64,000 nt of DNA, from contig CALSFV010000237.1 of NCBI GenBank assembly GCA_943737045.1, forward strand, positions 806,001-870,000. The letters are read 5' to 3'. This document shows positions 16,854 through 28,605 of the stretch, one piece after another. The position numbers and the translations under genes were made by a program. Source of the DNA: Parapristionchus giblindavisi. Lineage: Eukaryota; Nematoda; Chromadorea; Rhabditida; Diplogasteridae. The notes beneath the pieces were generated by a model, which saw only the letters and a list, made by a program, of their open reading frames with translations, was not told where the DNA came from and did no database searches. The first letter of the stretch is position 1, and each line of letters starts with the position of its first letter.

Positions 16854-17864
16854 TGTTCATTCTATAACATATATCGCTTTATCTCTCAACATTTATAATG
16901 CATTTGTAATTATCGATAACAATTTAACGTCGACATTCATCGTTATTAATAAGTATTGGTGAAACAAAATTCCGTGAAATTTCAGAAGAAATTAAAGTAA
17001 ATCTAATATAAAACATACCTTTATCATCTACTGCATATAATCAATAATCAATAGCCCCTTTTATATTTGGGTACCTCGGGCGTTTATGACGGAGCGTAGC
17101 ATTAGCTTGAAATTATCTCCGCAAGATGTGCCCGCTATTCTTGATTCCTAAACGATCAAATGATTTATGATAGCGAAACACCAAAACAAAATCAACCGAT
17201 AAGCCTGATCTCCATAAATGATGCACTTTTTTGTTATAGATCATTAAAGATGGTGCCCCGAGAATGTTCATGTAAATCACTGCACCCCTCTTGTGGGAAT
17301 GCAAAGTGATATGAGAAAGTTAGCGAAGTGGCAAACGTTCAGACTCGTTACCCGTTTGACGCAAGTTCGAAACCTATTGCCGAATTTACTCAATTTTCAA
17401 AAAGCGCGCCCTTCCCTTCACCAGCCTGATAGTTCATTTATGTTTCTAGCGATCAATATGCTGAATCATCATAAAATAAATAGTGCACTGTATGTAGAAT
17501 ATCTTTTGCTACCTTTCTGTCTTCACAGTTTGTTCACGAAAATATTCGCGGGACACCACCTTTAATATTGAGCGTATAAAAATCACTTTTTTTGTTTGAG
17601 AGCGTTCAAAATCTATGACGATCCCTTTTAAATATTAAATCAGCGCGGCGAAGATCAGGGTTAGGTGTGAGGAAATGGAGAGGTAATCGAGTTAGGCGAG
17701 GGAGTGTAGGCTCCTGTTGTCTCGGTATTTACATACAGTTTGTCATTTTCTTATGCAAGTACATTTTATACGGATAATATTTCCAAATTCTGAGTTTATC
17801 GCACGATACATGCAAGTAATCACAATTGGAAATTATATGATATCGAAGCTCATCAGAATAGCAA
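16854..17864. other. Intergenic between the receptor and threonine dehydratase; contains an inverted-repeat element
   Basis: No gene is seen. An element of about 325 bp is bounded by inverted ends: 17242-17275 (ATTAAAGATGGTGCCCC) and 17530-17566 (complement ATTAAAGGTGGTGTCCC). Related ends occur at 27645-27705, 28143-28205 and 34325-34373. A tRNA-like core lies inside, at 17314-17384. Confidence 0.6.
17314..17384 (+). pseudogene. tRNA-like sequence with A- and B-box motifs inside an inverted-repeat element
   Basis: GTTAGCGAAGTGGCAAACG resembles an A box/D arm. GCAAGTTCGAAACCT matches a B box (GGTTCGAAWCC) with one change. The acceptor and anticodon stems do not pair well, so this is a tRNA-derived relic and not a functional tRNA. 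Confidence 0.45.
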
Positions 17865-20315
17865 TTACTTTCCAGCATAAGCCAAGTGTTTGAAGATACA
17901 ATCTTTGGGTCCATATCTGAAAAGATCAAAGATCAAAGATCAAAGTGATTATGGACTAAACCTTTTGAGAAGCGCCTGATTGAGAGCTTCAGCATGATCA
18001 TCTCCACGAGTCTCAGCAACGATATTAGCACGAACGGAGAATATATCATGACGTGTATATGATCGATCCTATAGATATGTATACACTATGTATTCAGAAA
18101 TGATAGCATTTGTTCACAACATATTCTGTCGTGATTAATCACTTACAAGGATCATATCCTTGACTGAAATTCCAAGATCGGCGATAATTCCCATTAATTC
18201 ATGAACAGCACCTGATTATTGATTAGATTAGTCAGATTATCGATTAACTATCATAATACCTGGACGATCAGAAACGACAACATTGAAGTGAACGAGACGA
18301 CGATCTTGTGCCATTCCTATATTCTCTCATTATTTCAATAGTTCAAATATCTTACAGAATACCTCTTTCGATACAACGATTCAATGCAGTACTGTCAATA
18401 TTTCCTCCTGATACGACTGTAGCGACTCGTTTTCCCCTGAATATTGAATGATGAGTACAGATTGGACCGTAAATTACAAACTTTAGATGATCCAGTTGAC
18501 CAGAGAGCAGTGCAGCAACTCCGATAGCTCCGGCTCCCTCAGCCACCACCTGAAATTGATATTTGATCTTTGATCTCTAATCTCTTGTCAAACCTTCTCC
18601 AATTCGATCAAACGAAGAACAGCAACAGCGATATCTTGTTCATCGACAGTAACCATGCGATCGATACGACCTGATCTACGGTATTCAATTGAGAGAATCA
18701 TCCGATAATGAGTGAACCTTTGCAATTATGGAATGCATTAACACCAACGATAGGAACAGCTAATCCATCAGCAAGGGAAGGTTCAAGAGGTGATTGTTCA
18801 GGACCTCCATGTTCTAATGCATACTAAGATATCATAAATCATAGTAACAACGAAATTATACATGTTTAAATAAATGAATTGATTGTAATCAATCAATCCC
18901 AAATACAAACCTTCATAGAAGCATTAGCAGTACTCTCCACTCCAATAATCTCAACAGTTGGTGCCAAGGCCTTTACTGCCACAGCAATTCCAGCTATGAG
19001 TCCTCCACCGCCTACTGGGACGACAATCGCATCCACTTTTCCGAGCTATAATCATGTATTAACAATTATAAAAACATTGTAATAACATACATTGTTATTA
19101 TATTTATAATATAATTAATGTTCAAAATCTACATAGACCATTCAACGACTTACTTGATCGAGTAATTCAATTCCAATAGTTCCTGTTCCCGCCAAAACAT
19201 CAATATGATCATATCCATTGATATAACTTCCTCCCCTTTCATGGGCTAATTCTAGTGCCAATGAACGAGCAGCTGAGATATCCTTACCCTGAAAAAAGAT
19301 CAAAGATCAACAATCAGAAACCAAACTATTACACAAACCTGAACAATAACTTCGGCGCCGAAGGAGATACACTTGTCTATTTTCATTATGGGAGCATGTC
19401 TGAAATTGTGAGATTTGATCTTTGATCTTTGTAGTATGATCTTACCTAGGCATGCATACAGTAATGGGTACCCCCAATTGTCTTCCGTGATAGCAAAGAG
19501 CAAGTGCATGATTACCAGCCGAGGCAGCAAAGACCTGAGATCAAAGATCAAAGACCAAATTACAAAGATCAACGACTAACTCCAGCCCTTCTCTGTTCTT
19601 CTGTAAGATTGTGAAGTGCAAATCGGCCACCACGTTCCTTGAAACTTCCAGTGACCTTAAACACGCTTATAACAGTTTGATCTTTGATCTTTGGAGACTT
19701 GATTCAATTCCATTTTGAGATGTACATCCATTCCGGCTCTTCTTGAGAGAAGAAAAGAATGACGACATTCAGTACGAAGAACTCCTCCCTACAATCATCA
19801 CATTTCAGAAATATTCACTATTCTAATGATTAGGTACTAGTAAATACTCATTTCAGGGATATCATAAATCTATTCTTCATTATTTGGATAACATCTTCCG
19901 TTAACTTAAAACCAACCTCGAACTTGGTAGGGTTCACCTTCTGAAACATAGAGTATTAATAGAGTGCAAAGATCAAAGATCAACTATCGTACCTTTATGG
20001 CATGAGCAGCCGCAGCGACTTTCTCAAATGTGAGTGTTTTTGGATTCTTTGGATCACAATGAGGATCATCTCGAGTTACTTTAGGTTGAGGATATTGTTT
20101 ACCAAATGCTGTACGATGAGCTGATAATATACATGATATTACAGTATTATATGTAGTAGACTATCCATTTGATTGAGTGGCAGTGAACACATTTATTTTT
20201 TTCTACTATTGCATTTTTTTTTAAATTTTTTAAAATAAATTGGATGCATTTATTGTCTAGTTCTCACGTCAATATAGGACTCACAGGTCTTAGCAACGGA
20301 GAAGATTCGACGCAT
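17865..20315 (-). CDS. PLP-dependent L-threonine dehydratase / serine racemase family enzyme with ACT-like C-terminus
   Basis: 17 exons on the minus strand: 20315-20285, 20120-19993, 19940-19851, 19788-19699, 19655-19581, 19534-19446, 19399-19339, 19288-19154, 19045-18911, 18823-18718, 18670-18594, 18549-18482, 18436-18363, 18316-18260, 18211-18147, 18068-17962, 17916-17865; 479 residues. Fold-type-II PLP motifs: [14 protein letters not shown] (Schiff-base Lys), ASAGNHALA, and [16 protein letters not shown] (phosphate loop). Residues about 400-479 resemble an ACT regulatory domain ([15 protein letters not shown]). The family deaminates threonine/serine in the cytosol. Oddity: exon 3 ends CTGAAA followed by TGAGTATTT, so the expected GT donor is missing and TGA would be in frame; all other junctions are canonical. 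This may be a donor mutation, a rare splice site or a sequence error. Several introns carry TTTGATC arrays against their acceptors. Confidence 0.92.
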
Positions 20316-21632
20316 TTCTAGTATATGAGAGTAGACGACTGATTACAACTTGACAATGACAATGAAATGAAATGAAAAAAAGAAGAATATCTAAATATGA
20401 AAGAATTAAATGAAATTCAATTATCCAATGCAACTTCAAATGTGGAATACATTTTTTACGTTTCCATTGAACTCAATCAGCCGATACTCGACAGTTGGGT
20501 CTACATTAGGGTTCTCTGAAGAGTTCGATCGTGTATGGAGAGTAGCATGGATAGAGGAGCAGCGATGACGAATTTGTCTCTCCATCTCTTATCCAGACGT
20601 TCACCCTTTCTTTTCCGCACGGATTCCATTCGATCACTTTTAAACTCTATCGATTATAGCACGATTTCGAAAGTCTCTCGGCTTCCATAATTCATCGGGA
20701 AAAATGAAAAAAAAACAGAGCGTTAGAAATGCAAGGTGTATGGATTCGAAAATTGGAAGGGATGAACTTTATTCTACGTAATTGAAATCGTCAACTACAG
20801 CGAACATTAACAACTAAATAATAATTTTGATTCTAGGATTTTGATATCAGTCGCGTACAAATCCCTTTTTTGTACATGAGTGGCCAAAATACCCTTTAGC
20901 AATTTTCGACATTTTCAAGAAAAATAAGGCATATGCGAAATAGCTAAATAGAACTCAACCAATTTATTGAAAATAGTAGGCTTCACAAGAGCCCAAATTA
21001 TAATCGTTTCTTTGTATAATATATGTAGTACATTATTGATAATATTCGAAATACGAAATATCATAATTTATCTAACAAGGGGATGGTCGCAACTGGTCCT
21101 GGCCATATGAGACGGTAATAACATGACTAGGATCAGTTTTCGATGCTGATTACGAATCCGTATTCAGAAAATGCCTAATCGACCTCTGTTCCGAAAAAAT
21201 TGGTATTGAAATTTGGCTTGTTAATTCGAAAAGTCGTGTAGTTTCATTCGCAAACTATCCGGATTGCATCGAAAAGATCCAGCAATGTAAGGTAACCTAT
21301 TGCGAGAGTTTATAGATGAGTTCACAAGCCCACCCGGACGGTTTGCGCAGGAAACCACACGAATTTCCGAATTAAAATATCGATTTCCTCGAAAATCAGG
21401 TCGATTAGGCATTTTCTGAAAACATATTCGTAATCAGAATTGAAAACTGATCCTAGTCATGTTATTGTCATCTCATATGGCCAGGACCAGTTGCGACCAT
21501 CCCCTTGTAACAATGAGAAAAGGATGGAGCGAAGAGTATTTGCAAATAATAATATGTAAAAATCACGAAAGACTTAATTGTATTGTTTGGCACATGTGGA
21601 CAACACTAATAGTTTTAGGCAATACAAATAGA
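20316..21632. other. Intergenic upstream of threonine dehydratase
   Basis: Apart from the Harbinger-like element at 21076-21507, I see no gene. An acceptor-like TACTAG lies just before the ATG at 20315, possibly a trans-splice site. Confidence 0.5.
21076..21507. mobile_element. PIF/Harbinger-like MITE, 432 bp, TAA target duplication
   Basis: The ends are CAAGGGGATGGTCGCAACTG and its inverted copy. The arms continue as an inverted repeat for about 110 bases and share CCTAATCGACCT-type sequence with the element at 62465-63090. TAA flanks both sides (21073-21075 and 21508-21510), a 3-bp TWA-type duplication typical of PIF/Harbinger. No transposase is present. Confidence 0.85.
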
Positions 21633-22968
21633 TTATGTGAGAGCATTTGTACTAGACTTGATTGAATATGCTTCTATAGATGATATTTTACTTATTCCAA
21701 TAGTTTCTCTTATTGATTGTGACATAAAAAGTAATGATAGAGGAGGAGCGAATGTCTTCAATGCATTCACATAAGGATACTGCAAATTATGTAATCAATA
21801 TTAGAATAAACTAAAGAATGACATACAATAGATCCAGCTATGATATTAAGTTCAATTGAATGAAGAGTTGCTGAAATATACCAAAAGACCTGAAATCAGA
21901 TGTTAACTCATTTTAAATAAATATCAAAATGCACTTGGTGTGAAAACTGAACAAGATACACAAATGATATGACAATTACGTAATATAAATATATTCGTTC
22001 TTGTTTGTAGAGAAATCTCTGAAAACATATGATAGGGACTAAACAACACAAAAATTCAATCGCAAATATATGGTACATTCTCTTCGCGGAGTAACTTCAT
22101 TTTGTAAAGAATCGCACAGTTTGTTGGCATAGAAGTGACAATGAAAATAATCATCAATGAAGAACTGAATGTTTTTGCTAACTGAAATAATATTAATATC
22201 ACGATATCGAATCAGTTCTGTATTACTTGTTGCGCTTCCAATGGAATATTATTGTATTTGGTTCCATTTCCATTATCAACCACTAATGGAGTCTAAAAGA
22301 TAATGTATAATCATTACAGAATCTATTAGATTCTCACTTGAGTTATCATAAACGCAAAAAGCCAAGCTGGAATTATAAATATAGAAATTATCATTTGTCT
22401 TCCATACTTGAACGACCAGATCTGAAGAAGGAAACAGTAACAAAGCTAACAATGAACGTTAACTTTCTCATGTTTGAAAGGTAAAAAGAGTGCAGTGAAT
22501 CGATTAGCTATTTGTAATCCCATCAATATTGTATGAGAGAAAGCTAACATATGACTACAATAGATCAAAACGATTACTGTAGAACCTGAAACAGATACAA
22601 CTACAATATTCTATTAATTGTTTATACCTAGAGTTAAAAATAGGACTTGATTAATCATTCTGATACCGATAACCATTATTTCATTCCCGATTCCCGCTAC
22701 ACCTGGAAAAAATTAAATTTGAAAAAAAAAACGAAAAAGATCTCATGAAATCAAGATCTTCTATGGAGTATGCACCTGTCGCTAGAAAGACATAGAAGAA
22801 TGGTGTTTTGAAGCATGGATTCCTCGATATCAGAATAGCAATACAGAGTGCCATATAAAAGATGACGAGAATGGAATCGAATATGTCTACTGAATTACAA
22901 AGACTCGTTTTATCATGAAATATATATTTGATACCGCATAAATCGAAGATTTCTAATGATTTAAGCAT
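21633..22968 (-). CDS. Chemoreceptor, Srg superfamily (Srv-like), copy 1
   Basis: Nine exons on the minus strand: 22968-22776, 22702-22628, 22585-22464, 22421-22338, 22292-22227, 22181-22077, 22018-21980, 21889-21827, 21779-21633; 297 residues. Features shared with the two neighbouring receptors: FFYVFLATG at the end of the first helix block, ANRFTALFLPFKHEKIW after helix 3 (the family's version of the DRY region), NGNGTKYNNIP in the extracellular loop, a 13-residue exon ending IYLYY, and a last exon starting YPYVNALKTFAPPLSLLFMS. The same intron positions recur in the other copies, which shows common descent. The likely role is a chemosensory GPCR. The exact subfamily needs a profile search. 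Confidence 0.88.
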
Positions 22969-24638
22969 AGTTTGACTGGTTCGTAGAAACTGATATGATA
23001 CTAAACGAGATGAATGATACTCTGAAACATGTAATTCTGTCCTTATTCTTTAGTATATGATTATAGTTGAGTGCATCAAAACGTCTAAGTTGTCTGCTCT
23101 TCTATCAAGGACTATATATAAGATAGTTTATTATATGTGCAACAGTGTAAATCGATTACGATAGCTTCATCGATATCTGCCTATTAGATAATAAAAAACA
23201 ATAAGGTGTAAAACAATTAACGGTAAATGTACCGTATAGAAAAATATCGTCTAAAAAATAACTAGTAAAATATAAGTATAATATTATAGAAAGTGCAACT
23301 TCAAAAGTAGAATATTTACTCTACTGATTTCATTAATTTCAACTTTTCATTTTATTAAGCAGGTGGAATTTCATTCTGTGAGTCGTGTTCTGCTTGCTTC
23401 CCGGTTTTTATTCTTCAAAAATTTATTATATTTGCAACATAGATCAAACAATGTTCTTGTCTACAAAAAATATTCGATTTTGATTTTCTCTTTCGCCAAG
23501 AATGAAATGAGTATTTGAGAATAAGTTTAATATTAACGAATGACTTGTTAGATCACTTCTGCGAGTTAACTTTTCTCAACATATACCAAACAATAAGAAA
23601 CCTTTCAAAACTTTTTATCTGGAATAAAAGAATCACCATGAGATCAATGAATAGACCGATCGGCACTTCTTCGGTTTCTGGCCACCCACCCCCCTCAGAC
23701 CCCCTCCAACCCCCCCCCCCCCTCTCCTCTCGCAATTATTTCGCCAGAAACCGAAGAAGTTCCGTCCGATCTAGGCTTGTTCCAATAGATATTTCATTGA
23801 TGATTTGTATCACATTCCATGGAAGGACTGCTGTAGAAGGAGAAAGTTCAAAGAATCTTCCTCTTTAGATATCATCCCGTGTTGATTCCGACAACAAACA
23901 AAACAAATCAATTTTAAAATAATAATAATAATTTTGAAATATTCTCTTAGAATAGTTTGTTACGACAGATATAGTTGGCCCCTTCATTATGTACAAATGG
24001 CTCTATAATATGTGTATGTTTTGATGATATTCCAGTTGGTGAGATTATCGTACAATAACATGTCTAGTCTTGTAGTCAATCATAATAGTTCAGCAGATTA
24101 AGATGGTTATTCTTAAATACTCAAACAAAATCACTAAATAGAATTTTTTCGAAACGTATACATCTGACGTTTCTCAATTATTGATTGGCATTTGGGCCAG
24201 TAGCTACAATATTGGTTATAATAATATGAAATTCTCAGTATTACAGATTCATACAAGTTAAAGACACAACCCGAGCTGATGTGAAACTTTACGATCCTAT
24301 TCTTTAGCAAATGAATGCATTTCGATCGGTCGAATAATGTTTCATTTATTTTTTGCATAATTTTTATGAATCTGCAAATAAATAAGAGATTGTGAATTGT
24401 GGACGAAGATAGTCAACTAGTTATTAACGATCAAGATGTACATTTGAAGGCAGAATACATTATCTTCCCTCTTTAATAATAAATAATCTCGTAATCTAAC
24501 ATTTTCATAATACATTTGATTAATGGTATTGGACTTCCTCCATGATGGATGTGATATTGTTAACATATTAGCCCTTTGTATTTCATCTTCAAAAATCTGT
24601 TATACAGAATGGATTGAATCATTAAAATATGATTATTG
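22969..24638. other. Intergenic between two receptor genes
   Basis: No gene is supported. Short frames at 23515-23868 (+) and 24134-24358 (-) lack splice-consistent extension and family motifs. The stretch contains the C-tract hairpin at 23658-23771. Confidence 0.5.
23658..23771. repeat. Inverted repeat (hairpin) enclosing a C-rich tract
   Basis: The arm CACTTCTTCGGTTTCTGGC at about 23663 pairs with GCCAGAAACCGAAGAAGTTCC ending at about 23763. The loop contains runs of up to about 14 C. It is MITE-like in form. Confidence 0.8.
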
Positions 24639-26299
24639 TTACGAGCTAGATGAAGAGACGGATTTTGATCCAAATCCAATACATTTTCGTATAGGTTGAG
24701 ACATACAAAGAAGAGCAATTGGAGGAATAAATGTATTGATTGCATTGATATATTGATACTGCAATCAACATTATTGAATATGTATAATTTTAGCATCATG
24801 AATGCATTTACCTTACGCCGTTACGTTAATACGTGATACATTTGGCTTACGTTCACATAAATGTTGAAGTGTGTTTGGTACCAAGTGGAAACCCGTGAAG
24901 GCCAATAGGGTTACAGTAGTTACCGAAACATCATTATCAGGGTTTTCCACTACACTCTCCAAAACTGCGTGGGCTTGGACGTAAGCAAAATGTAGCATGT
25001 ATTTACGCAACGGGGAAGACACATAAGTCAAAATTAACAATTTGTAATGGATGCTCAAACGAACCAAATTTGCTGCAAGCATAATCTGAGGAATATTTTT
25101 TCTACATAATGCAATATACCAGAACACCTTAAATTGATCATTAAATGCATTAAATTACATCTTAAATGCACAGCCGAGCTAATTTTACTCGCCTCTTTGG
25201 CAACATATTCTCGCTTTATTTGTCTGCGAGCGGGCGTAACCGGAGATTAAATTATATTAACGTGTTCCTTTAAACTTGCCTGATGTATGCATAGAAGTAA
25301 ATTTACAATTGACATTATAATGACATAATAAAGAAATATAAGTTCTTGTTGATGGTTTTGCTGAATAAATTCTTTATTATTGAAGATATGAATACGTTCC
25401 AAACTTTATTCCTTCTAAGTTTTCTCATTTTATGTAGAATCATAGCATTCATAGGAACAGTTAGAATAATAAATAGAACAGATTCACAGAACGCGTACGT
25501 TTTTGCTAACTCAAAAATTTCACGATTAATATATTGTTAAATGCTTTGATAACCTGTAAAATAGCTCTTGGTATGTTAATATACTTCCACTTTCCTTCTC
25601 CAATATTAATAAATCGAGCAGGCTGATTAACAAAAAAAATTAATTCTTTTTTTCTTTTGAAAACGTACCTGATTTATGGTAAAAGCGTAAAGCCATAAAG
25701 GAAGAATATTAAGAATAATAATAGCTATCCATGTTGGATAAGATTTCCAAATCTGATGGCATTATTTTGTCTCGTCCTCGAAATCAATACAATCAATTAC
25801 CGTATCGTGTTTTACAGGAAAATAAAGTGAAGTAAATCGATTGATGACTTGAATAATCATCAGAAATGTATTAGATGCTGACAGTGCATGACTCCAATAC
25901 ACTAATATGTTATAAATAATACCTAAAATAGCCTTTTTTCAGATTTCATTAATAAATGAGTACTCCAATCTCATTACCAAAAGTGGGTCCTATATAGAAA
26001 ACTTCATTAAACAAATTCAGGGAAAGTATAACTATTTCATTTAGAATTCCAGGAATACCTAAAAAGTTATGTACATACAATAAAATAATTAAAGAGAGGT
26101 AAAACCTGCAGCAAGGAACAAATAGAAGAATGATGATTTTAAATATGTATGTTTAGATTTAAAAATACATAGCCATAAATAACAATATCCTGTTACTAAT
26201 AGACCATCGATGATACTTTCTAACAATAAATATTATAAAGATAATCATTAAAAGAATATTCTAACCAATGATACTTAATACTTCCTGGGTATCAATCAT
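24639..26299 (-). CDS. Chemoreceptor, Srg superfamily (Srv-like), copy 2
   Basis: Ten exons on the minus strand: 26299-26266, 26219-26106, 26058-25978, 25922-25801, 25752-25669, 25622-25554, 25509-25405, 25360-25280, 25127-25065, 24758-24639; 290 residues, all phases consistent. Key segments: SSFFYLFLAAG, INRFTSLYFPVKHDTIW, NIGEGKWKYINIP, and YQYINAINTFIPPIALLCMS. Exon 8 appears to use a GC donor (CATCAG|GCAAGT), where the homologous exon of copy 3 has GTAAGT. Exon 9 (VFWYIALCRKNIPQ) was found only by homology with the other copies. Intron 9, between the last two exons, holds diverged sequence. This is the closest relative of copy 3, with which it lies head to head. Function is inferred as chemosensory. 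Confidence 0.85.
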
Positions 26300-28605
26300 T
26301 TCTAGACGAAGTTTTTCTAGACAGACAGCCTAGAAAAGTGCTCGGGAGTATTAATATGATTCATTTACACATAGACACTTCGCGCTGATTTCTAATCATT
26401 ACATCAGATAATTCTCCGTTGTGATATCACTCTTTCGTAAGATTGTCAAGTAAATCAATGTTACCAGAGAGGAAGTCAAATTTGAATAGGGTTAATTATT
26501 CAAAAGATATACATCGATAATACTGTGGTAGACACTCTCGTTTCTTACAAGTCTATCCCCGCATAACCCTTGTCTCTGTGAATAAATTTCCGAAAAATAT
26601 GTACGCAGTATCGATTACTTAATCTATCTGAATGCTATTAAAATGAGCTCTCTGTAAGGGCGGAGGTGTGAGGGCACAAAGTTACAAAAAAATCATTTTT
26701 AAAAATCATCCTAGACCATTCATATCTGGTGGTTAGAGTCCCTAGGGGTGGGATACACAGTCAAAAAATTACCAGGGGAAATGGGGATAAGCGGGGACAG
26801 GGAATGTGTGAACCATTCTATTAGAAATGAGATACAAAATATTTAGGAAAGAAGATCAATAAAAAGGAAGAAAAAATATACATGAATTATTAGAAACATA
26901 TGGTATTACTAAAAGTAATGGCTGTTCCGCACCCTTTCGCCATAGGATAAACAACTTGAAAACATTGAGAGGTGGTTAAAGGGGTACCTCAAGTCAAAAA
27001 AATATTAGATAAATAATTAAACACAAGCATAGAATCAGTTATACTCTTGGACTTAGAATGTTCATGCTTCAATATGTTAAATCTATTTCAAGGTATAACT
27101 ATTATAAATTGGATTGAATCGTTGACGGAATAAGCAATGAAAGTACTCTGATGACTACGTTTACTACATTCACTTACTCATACACGTAATAGGTAGTTCT
27201 CCGATCAAGGACGGATGAATTAGAAACACCAAAGACGTATATATTCTGTAGATAAGTCTACTCTAATTGGTTCATATATAGGGTTGAAGTAAATATAACG
27301 AACGACGTAATAATTGGACATTTGTTCCCAGATCAAATAAACGACAGATGATCTGCGATATTCAAGATGATCTACCAAATATATCACACTGTGCAATATT
27401 ATGATTAAGAAATCACATAATGTTACTATGATTATATTTCTAAAACATCTAATTGAATGTAAATATTGTACAAATATTATATAATATAGCTGATATAATT
27501 GAGGATATGATGCAATTATGTTTTTTTCGAATATTTATATAACACTATAGTAGTATACTATCTCCTTGTTTATCTTCAATTGTTAATTCTAAATTCTGTG
27601 CATTTCAATTTATCTCAATATTGTCCTACTCTGGTATTTCGAAACTTAAAGGTGGTGTCCCACGAATATTTTCGTGAATAAATTGTGAAGACAGGATGGT
27701 AGCAAATGTCATAAAAATCACTGCATACTATTTCTTTTAAAATGTTTCTGCGTATTGATCGGTATAATTTTGAATGAGAGATGTTCAATAGTGCAGGGAA
27801 TGGTGAAAGAGAGATGGGAAGGGGCCAAATGAGAGGGCAAAGGTTGAGTGCCGGTCGCAAACTGAACATCAACACACTTTTTACTTACTGTATATGTATA
27901 TGATGGGCTCATTCTAATCGTGGTTTGAGCCAATGATTCTTTTCGTGTTTCCCCATATTTAAAGTATACTTTTAAGTTTAGTTTAAAAAACTACGTCACA
28001 GTCTTGAAGTACACTTTAAGTCTACTTCAAGTGAAAGAACATTTGACGAAATGCATTACTGTATACCACACCACTTTAGGTAGACTTAAGTTTCACTTGA
28101 AGTAGACTTACAAGTTTACTTCAAGTGCAGACTTTAAGTAGACTTTAAAGATGGGGACCCACGAGATTTTTCGTAATAATACTGTTCGGGTAGAATGATA
28201 GAGATTTATCACACGAACCGAAAGACATATCTAATATTGATTCATGATATGTTTAAAGCCCACTATGCGCATTGAAAGTGCAACTTTCAAGTCATGTAGA
28301 GCCCATCCGATTTGCATACTTGTTCTCCCATTTTCTCATTATCACTTACGCCAATTACCATATAATATAAACAATAGCCAGCATGCTTATCGTGGCGGCC
28401 TCGAGTCAGTCATGCAAACTCGAGGCTCCCCTTTCTTTAATTTTCGAAATAGCAGAGTAGCTGATAAATGGATGTCGATGTATTGAAATAACAAGTTGTG
28501 TTATTCACCATCAATTATATTTCGGATGATACTCTGAATATCACAATAATTGTGACTTTCAAATCCTCTCTGTATATGCACATTCGTTTCATTTTTAGTC
28601 CATAA
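26300..28605. other. Intergenic between head-to-head receptors, rich in repeats
   Basis: It holds the mariner-MITE relative (26521-26822), two direct copies of the TTAAAGGTGG...CCCACGAAT repeat (27645-27705 and 28143-28205), and a palindromic cluster at 27961-28150 built from CACTTGAAGTAGACTTAAAGT and its complement. Short open frames at 27615-27933 (-) and 28244-28486 (+) have no gene-like features. Confidence 0.6.
26521..26822. mobile_element. Diverged relative of the 4247-4913 MITE
   Basis: The interior reads GAAAAATATGTACGCAGTAT and CGATTACTTAATCTATCTGAA, closely matching the arm of the 4247 element. The ends (GTGGTAGACACTCTCG on the left; the complement of the right end GGTTCACACATTCCCTGTCCC) resemble the 4247 ends less closely. 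Confidence 0.7.

Noticed and set aside
23515..23868. 117-residue plus-strand frame
   Set aside because: It spans a hairpin with C tracts; the Pro/Ser run is translated from CCCCC and no exon borders or homology are visible.
24813..25127. 104-residue minus-strand frame as a separate gene
   Set aside because: Its first 21 codons are exon 9 of chemoreceptor copy 2 (VFWYIALCRKNIPQ); the rest reads through the following intron.
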